Positions 52,422-62,605 of a stretch of DNA of 64,000 bases are shown one piece after another. Location: contig OY744609.1 in assembly GCA_963556255.1 (NCBI GenBank), forward strand, positions 1,804,418 to 1,868,417. Reading direction: 5' to 3'. Source of the stretch: Allolobophora icterica. Its lineage: Eukaryota > Annelida > Clitellata > Crassiclitellata > Lumbricidae. The translations under genes were made by a program, and so were the position numbers. The notes under the pieces were generated by a model. That model saw only the letters and a list, made by a program, of their open reading frames with translations. It did no database searches and was not told the origin of the DNA. The first letter of the stretch is position 1. Every line of letters begins with the position of its first letter.

Positions 52422-53486
52422 ATGGATGCGCTGCATAAGTTCTCGTTGTGGTACGCCGACTTCCACGGCTACGTTAGTCTACTGGTTTGCGGAGTGGGAG
52501 TCCTCTGTAACTTCTTCATAATCATCGTACTGACCCGCAAGAACCTCACAACGACTACGAACTATCTTCTGACGGCTCTTGCCATCGCCGATCTCCTTAC
52601 GATGGCCTCGTATATTCCATACGCCCTCCAGTTCCACTGCCTCTACGGGACGTCCAAGTCGCCCCAGCGCAACTCCTACCACTGGGTCGTCTTCCTCTGG
52701 TTCCACGTCAACTTCTCCCTCACGACCCACACCGCTTCCATCTGGTTCGGGGTCCTCCTAGCCGCCTTCCGCTTCTCCTACGTCCGATCGTCGACGAAAG
52801 ATGGCGCCCTGTCGCAGATCATCGCCTCGCAGGAAGTCCGGCGGACGCGGTGCGCCGTGGCCTCCGTTGGCTTCCTGTCCGTCGTAGTCCTTCTGCCGAA
52901 CTACTTCACGGTCACCATAGAGACGGTGGCGGAGTCCAACGAGACGGTCTACGAGGTCGTATCGACGGTCAACTCATCGGGCAACGGACTGGACCAAGTC
53001 GTCGTTCTCATGAACTTCTGGACGCAGGCGTTGGTGGTTAAACTGGTTCCCTGTCTCCTCATGTCGATCTTCGGCTTCCTGCTCATTCGGACGATGATGA
53101 CGTCACACCGGAAGCGATCGGCCATTCTGACCGGGTCGTCTGCGCAGTCGCAGCGCGCGTGGCAGAGACGACACTACCGGACGACGGCCATCCTGGTCGC
53201 TATCATCGTCCTCTTCCTCGTCACCGAACTTCCGCAGGGTACTCTGGCCATCTGCAGTGGAGTGATACCCGGCTTCTTCGAGAGTTACTACGTGCCGTTG
53301 GGGGACGTCATGGACATCGCGGCTCTCGTCAATAACGGGATTAACTTTGGCCTCTACTGCGTCATGAGTAACCGTTTCAGAAAGACGTTTCTGGAAATGT
53401 TCTGTCCATGCGGAAGGAACTCCTCACCCGTCGTTACCGTCCGAAGGGATCTTCTCTACTCCAGCAAAGGGCAGACGGTAAGTTAA
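52422..53486 (+). CDS. Rhodopsin-class neuropeptide GPCR (myosuppressin/FMRFamide/sex-peptide-receptor-like), main exon
   Basis: 354 residues to the in-frame stop, or 352 if spliced at 53478. ATG at 52422 (context GGCATGG) gives MDALHKFSLWYADFHGYVSL. Seven hydrophobic segments lie near residues 14-38, 47-70, 88-118, 142-162, 195-225, 250-276 and 285-312. Family marks: FHGYVSLLVC and LTRKNL (TM1), LAIADLLTMASYIPYAL (TM2), AAFRFSYV in place of DRY, FWTQALVVKLVPC (TM5), TELPQGTLAICSG (TM6), and LGDVMDIAALVNNGINFGLYC (TM7, in place of NPxxY). These match the DmsR/SPR/FMRFamide-receptor group. N-glycosylation sites occur in the second extracellular loop (NET, NSS), and CPC near the C-terminus may be palmitoylated. 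It is GC-rich within AT-rich DNA. Ligand unknown. Confidence 0.9.
   Translation: MDALHKFSLWYADFHGYVSLLVCGVGVLCNFFIIIVLTRKNLTTTTNYLLTALAIADLLTMASYIPYALQFHCLYGTSKSPQRNSYHWVVFLWFHVNFSLTTHTASIWFGVLLAAFRFSYVRSSTKDGALSQIIASQEVRRTRCAVASVGFLSVVVLLPNYFTVTIETVAESNETVYEVVSTVNSSGNGLDQVVVLMNFWTQALVVKLVPCLLMSIFGFLLIRTMMTSHRKRSAILTGSSAQSQRAWQRRHYRTTAILVAIIVLFLVTELPQGTLAICSGVIPGFFESYYVPLGDVMDIAALVNNGINFGLYCVMSNRFRKTFLEMFCPCGRNSSPVVTVRRDLLYSSKGQTVS
53478..53483 (+). other. Predicted 5' splice site of the GPCR main exon
   Basis: GGGCAGACG is followed by GTAAGT, the perfect donor consensus, exactly two codons before the in-frame stop and in phase 0. The VS-stop ending would then be intronic read-through. Confidence 0.65.
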
Positions 53487-53494
53487 CGTTCAGC

Positions 53495-53545
53495 AGATCG
53501 CGCTATATAAACTTCTGATTAAAATTACGATTACAATTACGGGAG
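53495..53545 (+). mobile_element. L2-like 3' tail
   Basis: CGCGCTATATAAACTTCTG then AAATTACGATTACAATTACGG: the dispersed GCGCTATATAAA plus (TTACAA)n ending, within the predicted intron. Confidence 0.55.
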
Positions 53546-53769
53546 GATGAAGACGTTTGTAATGGAGCCGGGAGTGATGTCGTTCTTAACCTCGGGGTAA
53601 AATATTGATGGCTGTTTTTAAGTCATCGAAGATGTTATCAATTATCAACTTTTATAATGCATGAGGCCCCAATCGATAGCGCACGTAATCGGGTCAATGT
53701 GCAGAAGGTCAGTCCACTGTGCTGGAAAACCAGCTGGAAAAGAAGATGTTAAGACAGAAATTACCAGAT

Positions 53770-53942
53770 AGACCATACAGGAGACGGACAGAGACAGACA
53801 GACAGGCAGAAAGACAAGGATTGAGTGTGAGAGACAGAGAGAAAGACATACAGACAGAGACAGACAATCAGATAGACAGATAGATACAGACAGACAGACA
53901 GAAAGCGAGAGCGAGAGAGCAAGAGAGAGAGAGAGAGAGTCC
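53770..53942. repeat. (GACA)n and (GA)n low-complexity tract
   Basis: GACAGACAGACAGAAAG-type repeats ending in a GAGAGAGAGAGAG run at 53920-53938. Confidence 0.85.
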
Positions 53943-54273
53943 TAAACTCAAAGTCCAACAACCGAAAGAGATCGTTAAGTCTGAGTGCAACAACCGATAT
54001 AAAGTAGCGCTGAGCGATGGTCTAAGTAGTTTGTGTGCTGGAATGTCAAGTCTCTACGATGGTGGAAAGATGTTTTCAACGGATGCACTTCCCCCTTGCG
54101 AACTGAGCTGGAAATGAGATCATTGACCGTACTGATTATCGGCGATGATCTGGAGGAGGTTCACCCGTGTCATATGCCGAGGATAAAAAAGTTAGATCGT
54201 TAAACTTTATACTACGGATAGCTGTTGACATAAACTCTATCTTTAGAAATCCCTATATATTAGCCGTGATATG

Positions 54274-54560
54274 TACAGGGTGGGCCAAAAAAAGTAATTC
54301 ATGTTTGACATGTTGTTTAATAAAATCGTTTTTTGTACTTTTTGCTGCATTACATGTTTTCGGACCATCAAAAAACAGTGAGTGGACCCAGGAAAAGTTA
54401 TATAACTTTGGTTCTACTTCAAATATTTTGTTGAAATTTGGCTGTTATACGTAAATGTGAATTACTATTAAGCCAGTAAGACTTGATTTAAAAATTCTTA
54501 CCTTTGGCCGAAATATTAGCAAAAACCTGTAGGAGGTTAATTTTTTTGGCCAACCCTGTA
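54274..54560. mobile_element. Tc1/mariner-type MITE with TA duplication
   Basis: 54276-54558 begins CAGGGTGGGCCAAAAAAAG and ends TTTTTTTGGCCAACCCTG, flanked by TA on both sides. The 283-bp AT-rich interior has no transposase. Confidence 0.85.
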
Positions 54561-54740
54561 GATAAAGATGATTAGCGTCGCCCTCCTCTTTTATCCATGG
54601 TTCGGACTTTAATTAGGTAGTTTATATTTAACGACGCTGAGTTATGATGACTAGCGTTGCCCTCCTCATTTATCCGGGTGTCTGTCTTTCACCAACAAAA
54701 TACATGTGTCTGTCTTTCACCAACAAAATACATGTGGCAG
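54561..54740 (-). repeat. Two inverted module A copies and a 29-bp tandem duplication
   Basis: GATGATTAGCGTCGCCCTCC (54567) and ATGACTAGCGTTGCCCTCC (54647) are module A in reverse orientation, about 80 bp apart. 54680-54736 repeats TGTGTCTGTCTTTCACC plus AACAAAATACA twice. Confidence 0.65.
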
Positions 54741-55435
54741 TGATGAAGTTATGAAGTTATGAGCCGGTGTTCATCAGTTGCTTAACGTCAACTTATGGAG
54801 TGAAAGACCGTTATTATCAGCAATTATAGAGTAATAGTTTTCAGAAGGGCTCGGCACATTAGAGAAACAAATCTAAATTAGAGGTATGCGGCGATTCTAG
54901 AATATATGTTTCATGTTACAACTCTTTTAGAGGTGTCTAATTTGAGCGATGGATTTTGTGAATATCTTTATCCTTCGTTTAACGACATCTTGCGGCTGCC
55001 ACGGCCGTTCACTTCGACCTTACTTAATCTTTATCGTATTTGCTAATTAACTGAGACAGACAGGGTCATAGTCATTCAGTTTTAAACGACATCCTGTTGT
55101 AAAGAATTTTCGGATATAGTACTAACATTAGGTGGAGCAACAAACACCAGTTGCACAATGATCTCACTGGATCTTTCAAAATTAAATATATAATTAAAAT
55201 ATTTTTCAGAATTACCTATATGCGATCATCGTTTCATCGTAGTGGTTCCCCACTCCAGCACCATACCGTCCTTTTGCCTTTACAAACCCCCACCCCCTTG
55301 GATTCAGGCCTGGCACCAAACCGACCAAACAATCTGGCTTTTCCGTAACTAAAGTTATATAGCGCCCGGGTTTTCATCTTGCCTACGTAAGTTTTGTGCG
55401 GTGCGATGCCGAGAAAATTCGGAGATTTGGCATAC
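54741..55435. other. Module DNA inside the predicted GPCR intron
   Basis: Inverted module C (AGAGGTGTCTAATTTGAG at 54930) and module B (TTAACGACATCTTGCGGCTGCC at 54977). No coding feature. Confidence 0.4.
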
Positions 55436-55439
55436 CATT

Positions 55440-55860
55440 ACTTTAAGTATTGTACGGTAACATTAATGTACAATAGAGTTAGAGTTTACAATAGATTAAA
55501 ATACAGTTACAGTAGTCTTCCGACACAGTTACACCAACTTACGATACATTTACAGTGAGCCTACATTACTTTACAATGCAATTAAAATTAGATTCGGCCT
55601 AATTTACAGCACAATAACAGATACAATAGAATACGATACAGTTAAATGACACTAATTTAAAATGCAGTTACTGTTAATAAACTTTATGATACAGTGAGAT
55701 TAACATTTACGATATAGTTACAGATGCATCAATTTTAGAATTACAATCATATTACTTTACAAGACATTTGCAGTAACATTAATTTACGATATAGTTACAC
55801 TTATATTACTCCACAATACAATTACAATCACTTTACGAAACAATTGTCGTAGGCCTATTA
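55440..55860. repeat. Decayed minisatellite of TTACAATACAGTTACAGT type
   Basis: About twenty loose repeats of TTTACAATACAATTACAGT or TTACGATATAGTTACA phrases, with a spacing near 20-25 bp. It may have grown from the (TTACAA)n tail of an L2-like insertion. Confidence 0.55.
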
Positions 55861-56565
55861 TTTTTCCGTGCAAATTACATGAAAAAATTTCTGCGAGTAA
55901 CCATCTCAGCAATTCGCATCCTAGTTATCAGCCCAACAAATGACGTCATCCGGAAAAAGAGTCATTAACAAAAGTAATAAAACCCCTTCAAGGTTAAATC
56001 AACCAATGTTTGCCCGACGCCTTTATAGACACCCTGGATCCGTCTCTTTTGTTAATCCGTGCAACAGTGCAACATTAATGACCCGTTGTTCCGTTGTTGC
56101 ACGGTCGTTGTCGTGTTTGTGGAGATCCTTCAACCGTCGGAAGACTGCTATTGATAGAGGCAAGTAATAAAACCGGTAATCTCTCCACTGCTTTGCCTGG
56201 CATTGCCACTACCACGCCTGGCATCACCGCCATGAAACGGTATCGTAAATCGTCAATCGTAAACTCCGGTTTTGTTAGTCGGACGTGTTAAAGTCAGACA
56301 AAGAGTCACAGGTTATTCTCGGTTTACGACCGAAGCTCCGTAAGTTCTGGATTCAATCCCCGGTCCGTTAAATTGGCCGAAAGAAGAGACAAGAAGGAAG
56401 GTGCAGTCTCGGTTCAAGGCAGTGCCTAAAATACTCAGAAATCCCAACTGCACACTCTTCCACGAACTGTCAAACTGGACTTGAAAAAATGTCAGCTATT
56501 AGAATGAAATCGAGTGTAGCTGACTTGAGATGATCTCTCAGAAATTCATACTTAGTCTACACTCC
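55861..56565. other. Unassigned DNA inside the predicted GPCR intron
   Basis: 56320-56385 contains a weak box B-like GGATTCAATCCCC. ACCACGCCTGGCATCACC resembles a TTGCCTGGCATTGCC neighbour (56190-56230). Nothing else is recognised. Confidence 0.3.
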
Positions 56566-56569
56566 AAAC

Positions 56570-56712
56570 TAGTCAACTGCACAATGAACAATGTCAATTG
56601 CACATTAGACAATGTCAACTGCACAATAGACAATGTCAACTGCACAATGAACAATGTCAATTGCACATTAGACAATGTCAACTGCACACTCTACATTGTC
56701 AACTGCACATTT
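56570..56712. repeat. 21-bp minisatellite (AATGTCAACTGCACAATAGAC)
   Basis: Six to seven tandem units with few substitutions. In one frame it reads as a seven-residue N-V-N-C-T-x-D repeat. That frame then runs into a CAT and an ATT tract, so it is not a gene. Confidence 0.85.
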
Positions 56713-56865
56713 TCTGTAAGCAAAAAAAATATTTTAGTCCCTGGTTCAAAACATGAAGAATACCAGGTCCTCTTCTATGTCCAACCTTCATACACGGGTG
56801 GCTGTGGAGATATGCAGGTACCGCGTTGTATCTTCTGGTGTGTTGGCCCATCCTTTGGAGCAGTC

Positions 56866-56913
56866 TTCCAACATCATCATCATCATCACCACCATCGTCG
56901 TCGTCATTTATTA

Positions 56914-56968
<55 letters not shown>
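56866..56968. repeat. (CAT)n and (TTA)n trinucleotide tracts
   Basis: CATCATCATCATCATCACC at 56871-56889, then about 20 TTA units to 56966. The (TTA)n is the A/T tail of the SINE at 56972. Confidence 0.9.
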
Positions 56969-56969
56969 C

Positions 56970-57115
56970 AAATCTATAATCCAAGCATCAATCGATGGCG
57001 CTGAGCAATTGTGAGTAAAGTCCCTACACAATAACCGTCTAAGAGGATAAGGATCAAACCGTTATCTGTGTTACAAGGCAATAGCACACTAACAAATCGG
57101 CTCCAGTGTTCCATG
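56970..57115 (-). mobile_element. tRNA-derived SINE, family 2 (inverted copy)
   Basis: CCAAGCATCAATCGATGGCGC, GAGCAATTGTGAGT, AAAGTCCCTACACAATAACCG, then a degraded head (GATCAAACCG, TTACAAGGC, AACAAATCGGC). On the minus strand it has the same order as 14614-14772. Confidence 0.7.
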
Positions 57116-57589
57116 ATTTTTATTTGGATCCAGATTTTCACGATATCTTACCGTAACAAAGGTCCTTGACATCTTATAAAATTTAATTGTATATCTGTTC
57201 ATTTTCTTGATTGCAGATGAATTGTTCTACATCTACTTATTGGCAACCCAATAAAATCCACTTGAAAATAATTATATATATATAGCTGTGGTTATTGCCG
57301 TTTTAAAGGTGTCTTAAAAGATACGCTCTAACCAATTGGCTGCCGTATCCCATGCCAGCATTTGATTTTTTTTATTCTGTTACAGTTTTGGATTAAAGGC
57401 CCTTTAAGGGACAATAGATAATAATAATAGCTGAAAATAGATAATAGTTGAGAGGATTGTGCTTTCTCGTCTGTATGGAAAACTCTTCTACTGAAAATTC
57501 GCCACCAAAAGTTCTAGAAACATATTCAACGTATATGAGTCGAATATGTTTAGATATGTTATAAGAGAGCCGTGTTCAACGCCACTGCG

Positions 57590-57690
57590 CCACTCCCAGT
57601 GTACTCTGGAAGTGCCATTCCCAAGCCTGAAGAAAGGAGGAGGGCGACGCTATTCATCTTTGTTATTTAATTGTCAGTAAATTACTAGCC
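57590..57690 (+). repeat. Module A copy
   Basis: CACTGCGCCACTCCCAGTG, AGTGCCATTCCCAAGCCTG, GGAGGAGGGCGACGC, ATCTTTGTTA. Confidence 0.6.
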
Positions 57691-57840
57691 TCTGTTGCGC
57701 CGATGTCTAATGCACAAGGCATCAACCGATGGCACAACAAAACCAAACCGTAATCAGATCAATGTCCAGGAAATCAGAAAGTAAGACACGAGGCGTTAAA
57801 CAAAAACCACAACTGCGCTATATAAAGGCCACGTGACTGC
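57690..57840 (-). mobile_element. LINE 3' tail, inverted
   Basis: GCGCCGATGTCTAATGCAC, AAGGCATCAACCGATGGCAC and GTAATCAGATCAATGTCC are the inverted tail seen at 27760-27890. A CGCTATATAAAGG ending follows at 57813. Confidence 0.6.
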
Positions 57841-57888
57841 ATTACATTACCTCCTATAACCATTCGTTTGTTTTGCTTTGTCTTTCAG

Positions 57889-57972
57889 GACTTGAACCCG
57901 ACCCTCTGCAGTCATCGGTCGAGCGCCGCTCGCTCTATCCAATCCTTCGCCAACTGTCGTGACTCCGGGTAG
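57889..57972 (+). CDS. Predicted last coding exon of the GPCR
   Basis: A strong acceptor (CGTTTGTTTTGCTTTGTCTTTCAG, a pyrimidine-rich tract ending at 57888) is followed by 27 codons in phase 0 with the 53477 donor, then TAG at 57970-57972. The tail starts DLNPTLCSHRS, is Ser-rich and ends CRDSG, suiting a cytoplasmic receptor tail with phosphorylation sites. The spliced protein would be 379 residues with a 4.4-kb intron. The segment is GC- and CpG-rich like the main exon and unlike the intron. Transcript support is not available here. Confidence 0.5.
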   Translation, partial: DLNPTLCSHRSSAARSIQSFANCRDSG

Positions 57973-58180
57973 CGCCGATTCCAAACATCCGGGCACCTCG
58001 CGGACGGCGCATGCGCGCCATAAAAGACCGCACCTCCGTCGGCAACATGGACGCTAGAGGGCGCCACGAGTGGTTTTCCCCCAAATGGAATGCGTTCCTA
58101 CTGCGGAGCAGACGACCTTGGCAGTTAGCGATCTATTGGACGGAGGACATTGAACCAATAAACCTGTCGGAGTTAGGCTG
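57973..58180 (+). other. GC-rich segment after the predicted last GPCR exon
   Basis: Continues the elevated CpG content (GCGGACGGCGCATGCGCGCC) and may be 3' UTR if the exon is real. No polyadenylation signal is obvious before the purine tract. Confidence 0.3.
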
Positions 58181-58184
58181 AGAG

Positions 58185-58470
58185 GCTGTTCCAGGAAGAG
58201 AAAGACGGAAGGAGCAGGAAGCGGAAAAGGAAGAGGAGGAAGGAGGCGGAGAAAGAGGAAGAACAGGTGGTGGAGGAGAAGGAGGAGGAGGACGAGGAGG
58301 AGGAGGAGATGGAAGGAAGAGAAGGAAGAAGGAATAGGAGGGCAATGAGGAGGGAGGAGAAAGGAAGAAAAGTATGAAGAGGAAGGAGGAAAAGAAACGA
58401 GGCAACGATTAGCATTAGAAGGAAGAGGAGAAGAAGGAGGAGGAGAGGAATGAGGAGGAAGTAGAATTGT
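58185..58470. repeat. About 280-bp polypurine (GGA/GAA)n tract
   Basis: The plus strand is almost entirely A and G, mainly GGAGGAGG and GGAAGAGG. The Ser-Pro-Phe-Leu rich minus-strand frames are repeat translation. Such tracts can adopt triplex DNA. Confidence 0.9.
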
Positions 58471-58559
58471 CATAAATCGGAAGACGCTGAATGGCATTCG
58501 ACGACCCTGGAAAGTCAACGATGGAGGCAGACGTCGCAATTCTTCACACAAACATATAA

Positions 58560-58976
58560 ACACACACACACAGCATAAACAGTGTAATATATAAATATAT
58601 ATACACACATGTATACATATACATAAATGTATGTATATTATTGTATGTGTATATGCGTTCTATGTCCACGTCTATTTATATCGTGTTTATTCATCTTATG
58701 TTTATATATGTCTGTATATGTATGATGGAATCTGGGGCACCCAAATGGTCGAGCACACACACAGATACATAAATACATACATGCATACGTACATACACAC
58801 ACTTACATACATATATATGCATACATGCGTGCAAGCATACATGCAAGCATACATGCAAACAAAAGTACAGATAGACAGACAGAGAGTAATACCAAACCTC
58901 AGAGTAGGCAGAGAGAAACAGAGATACAGGTTGGCGTGGAAGAGAGTCAGAGAGATGGATAGAAAGAAACAGAGAC

Positions 58977-59017
<41 letters not shown>

Positions 59018-59020
59018 GAG
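58560..59020. repeat. Mixed (CA)n, (TATG)n, (CATA)n and (AGAC)n tracts
   Basis: ACACACACACA at 58561, TATATATACAC and ATGTATACATAT to 58640, CATACATGCAAGCATACATG at 58820-58855, and about nine uninterrupted AGAC units at 58977-59014. Frames here are repeat translation. Confidence 0.85.
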
Positions 59021-59349
59021 GCAGACACCAAATGGGAAGAGTGATAGATGTATAGGTTGCGAAGAACGAAGATGGAAAGAGAAAACTCTGCGCAGGACAT
59101 TCGATCGCCACAAAACGAAGATAAAAGACTCGTAAAACGAAGATAACGACGCGTTTACCGCCATCATAACCGTCAGGTTTATCTTCATATCGTCATTTAT
59201 CGTCATAATGTCTCCTGGCACGATAATTCTATCACGATTTCCGTCAATAAACTAGAAATCTGACAAGCGTATGTTGTGTCTGGTGTTAATCGTTCACCCA
59301 CGGAGGCCACACTAATTTCTCGTCGTTCTCAGACACTACTGTTGAGAAT

Positions 59350-59440
59350 AAACCTGAAGAAAGCTAGAAGACTACTACGGAGAATTTCTCTTGAAGAGGC
59401 TCTATATAAATTACAATTACAATTCTTACGACCATTGTAT
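59350..59440 (+). mobile_element. L2-like 3' tail
   Basis: CTTGAAGAGGCTCTATATAAATTACAATTACAATTC: the dispersed GCTCTATATAAA plus (TTACAA)n ending. Confidence 0.6.
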
Positions 59441-59499
59441 TGCTGGAGACCGAGTGTTGGGGCCAGTCTAGCCCTGGCCCATGCGGTTTTGAACCCACC

Positions 59500-60300
59500 C
59501 ATTCACTGGGATGCCAGTCCCAAGCTTGATGAAAGGTGGGGGCACCGCTAATAATCTTTGTTATGACATACTGTCGTTAAACAGCAACTAACCAACCTCT
59601 ATATAGGCATGGAATACTTTTGTGAGGAAAAGGCCATTAAAACTTGGTAGGATAACCCTGGCAGCCTTAAGATGTCTTTAAACGATGCAAACAACCGATT
59701 GTGAATTAACTTCACCACTGCCCTTACTTACTCTGGTAGTGCCAGTCCCAAGCTTGGATGGATGAGGAGAGCGACGTTGAAAATCTTTGTTTGTTAAGCA
59801 GCAACAATTAACCTTAACCGATTGTAGAGCGACCTTTTTAGACACCTTTAAAATGTTGTTAAACTATGCTACATAAGGTTAGGAGGCGCTAGGCAATTGG
59901 TTAAGATGGTGTGATATCCAGTTGGTTAACATTATGCTATACGAACGGTGAGAACTGTTCACAGTAATTACCTCTTTTCAGTGTGATATTTGCCTTATAA
60001 GAGAAAGCAGTATTAAGCCAAAATGATTGAACTCGGCCACTGCTAATACTCTGGCAGTACCAGTCCCAAGCCTAGATAAAGGATGAGGGCGACGCTAATG
60101 ATCTTTGTTATTACATCGTCTCGTTTAACTGAGACTACTACAACTACCAAAGTGATTTCTGTCGACGTCAACTGCATTTGTTGGCAGAAGATGTCGTTAA
60201 ACTCTGCTTTCATCATACTGTTGGAGCGCTCTTTTTAGACACCTTTTAAATTTTTTCAACCGATGCCATATAAGCATGAGACACGTTCGACTATTTTGTC
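59500..60300 (+). repeat. Best ordered series of modules A, B and C
   Basis: A at 59512-59590, decayed B near 59655, A at 59738-59815, C at 59838, then TATACGAACGGTGAGAACTG (59938), A at 60058-60130, B (GTCGACGTCAACTGC, 60161) and C at 60234 followed by CATATAAGCATGAGACACG. The repeated order C, spacer with GGTGAGAACTGTT, A or B argues that the modules come from one larger repeat unit of some 300-450 bp. Confidence 0.55.
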
Positions 60301-60304
60301 TAAC

Positions 60305-60658
60305 ATCTATATCGGGGATGGCGAACTTATGGCACGCGTGCCCAAAGTGGCACGCGTTGAAATTTTTTGGGCGCGCGGAATTCATAGGGTCCCCCAAAAT
60401 TTCAAACTTAGAAATACAAAATTCCTGTAGGAATCTACATTTTCTTTGTTGAAGGACTTTATTTTAATGCCATTCGAAACAATCTTTGAAATAACGTCTT
60501 TAATTAATTTTTTTTACTCTTTGTTAACTAAAACCTATGTGGGAAAAATAATTATATACTGTGGAAAATTCCGAGTGGCACGCGACGGTATTTTTTAAAA
60601 CGATTTAGCTGCATTTTGGCACGCACCTTGAAAAAGGTTCGCCACCCCTGATCTATAT
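60305..60658. mobile_element. hAT-type MITE with perfect 8-bp duplication
   Basis: 60313-60650 begins CGGGGATGGCGAACTTATGG and ends AAAAAGGTTCGCCACCCCTG, flanked by ATCTATAT (60305-60312, 60651-60658). Repeated GGCACGCG motifs lie near both ends. It inserted just after a module C copy. Confidence 0.85.
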
Positions 60659-61025
60659 CCTCACAGCCTTAATGTGCTTTATCAAAAAAAACGCTGTATC
60701 ATGCCACGTATTCTGCCGACATGAACGGCCTTTGTTGCCAGAAGATGTCGTTAAACTCTGGATGCATGTGTTCCATGCCCATAAAAAGTTGGTTAGTAGA
60801 TGTTTAACGGCACTGTGTCATTACAAAGATGATTAGCGTTGCCATCTTCCAATCTCCACAAAATCTAAAGAGCCCCTATGTCCAATATAACAGACACGGA
60901 TTTCGACAGCAGCTTGATAGAGAAACACTTTTGCGTGTGTATTGTCTCAAGTCTTGTGATGACTTTCATGATGTTCATCTTTTCTGATTGGATTTACTTA
61001 CTGCCTGGAAGTAGCAGTATTAGGT
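60659..61025. other. Module B, inverted module A and unassigned DNA
   Basis: GACATGAACGGCCTTTGTTGCC (60718, module B) and ACAAAGATGATTAGCGTTGCC (60822, module A reversed). No gene. Confidence 0.4.
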
Positions 61026-61027
61026 TA

Positions 61028-61485
61028 AGGTAAAATCTTCAACGGTCACATTTTAAAGCTCGGATCTGATACAAAAGGCCTGATGGAGTCACCACTATAC
61101 CTCAGAGGTCGTTGCTTGGCGTGGGATGTCACGGTGCCGGAAACATTCGCATCATCATACGAGCATTTAACATTTCAGAACGCAGGTATCGCGGTGGGAA
61201 AAGCAAAGGAGCTTATGATATGGAGGTGCTGCAATCTCACAGTCACACCATTTCATTCCCTGTTGAAGTCGAAACCGCAGGAAGCTAGCACACCGAGTCA
61301 CTAGATTTTGTCCAAGAACTGGGAGACAAGATTAAAGCAGCGACAGGTGACCAGCGTGAGACCAGCCATCTGCTACAGCGCCTATCTGTTTTAGGCACCT
61401 CGGATTTAAACAATCAGAGGAATGGTGGTACTGGATTGAATGATGGCTTACAGTTTGGAAAAAAATTTCTTAGACAATACTAGAT
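61028..61485 (+). pseudogene. Retroelement C-terminal coding fragment
   Basis: In shifting frames: KRPDGVT (61074), RGRCLAWDVTVPETFASSY (61105-61161), a 61-residue run to 61304, then FVQELGDKIKAATGDQRETS and LLQRLS (61303-61395). The series K-R-PDG, G..L.WDVT.P, F...LG..I...TGD.RET..L.QRLS resembles the far C-terminus of the marine-invertebrate retroelement whose RT fingers appear at 30.8 and 35.4 kb (recollection). Dead fragment. Confidence 0.6.
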
Positions 61486-61521
61486 TAACAAATAAATAAA
61501 TGAATAAATAAATAGGTGAAA

Positions 61522-61892
<371 letters not shown>

Positions 61893-62009
61893 AAGTAATA
61901 AAATTGGAAATATAAATGCAAAAATCCTACTTTCAAATTACACTACTCAAATGTCGAATGTAACATATTACGGTCTTCCTGGGAAAATGTTAATGTAAGT
62001 AGCGTAACA

Positions 62010-62605
62010 ACTCAACTCAATTCATCCCTAAGGGCCATTCAGAAGCGCTCCCAGTGCGAGAGACCCCGAGAGAAAAAGCAAGTTTTAAGAAAAGTAAAAG
62101 AGGAAGAGACGTTACCTGAGAGAATGCAAGAACGAACGAACGGAGGAAGCTCATTCCAAAGAGCAGGGCCAATGGAGGCAAAAGACCTAGATTGAGCCAG
62201 AGAAGTCCTGACACGGGGAACGAGGAGGTCAAAACGGTCAGATGAACGAAGAGGACGAAGAGAAGCAGCAGAGTGAGGGCGATGAAATAAGTCACATAAA
62301 TATTTTGGAGCGAAACCAAGTTGATCCTTAGAGACAAGGATGAGGACCTTAAATTGGATGCGGGCAGAAAGCGGGAGCCAGTGGAGTACTTCTGCCATAA
62401 AGGTGGTGATATGAGAGAATCGAGGAAGACGGGCAATTAATCTAGCAGCAGCATTGAGAACGGACTGAAGAGGAGCAAGATGGACTTTAGGAAGACCAAT
62501 GAGGAGGGAATTGCAGTAGGCAAGTCTAGAGCAGACAAATGCATGGACAATCGAAGTGAAAATTGGCGTCCACCTTACATCTTGAACCCAGTGCAACGGT
62601 AACTA
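62010..62605 (-). pseudogene. L2-clade LINE ORF2 C-terminus, well preserved
   Basis: The minus-strand frame 62596-62039 reads CSRLAYCNSLLIGLPKVHLA, PLQSVLNAAARLIARLPRFS, HITTFMAEVLHWLPLSARIQ, FKVLILV, APKYLCDL, LRPLRSSDRFDLLVPRVRTS, FASIGPALWNELPPF and GLSHWERF, then the stop and a GCGCTTCTGAATGGCC phrase. It is 5'-truncated near 62605. This is the reference copy used here to recognise the decayed L2-like pieces at 8975, 18296 and 63555. Confidence 0.88.

Noticed and set aside
52479..52730. 83-codon minus-strand frame
   Set aside because: Shadow of the GPCR coding exon.
56530..56979. 149-codon frame with N-V-N-C-T repeats and many potential N-glycosylation sites
   Set aside because: It is a 21-bp minisatellite running into CAT and ATT tracts.
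58054..58608. 184-codon Pro/Ser/Leu-rich minus-strand frame
   Set aside because: It is the complement of the polypurine tract.
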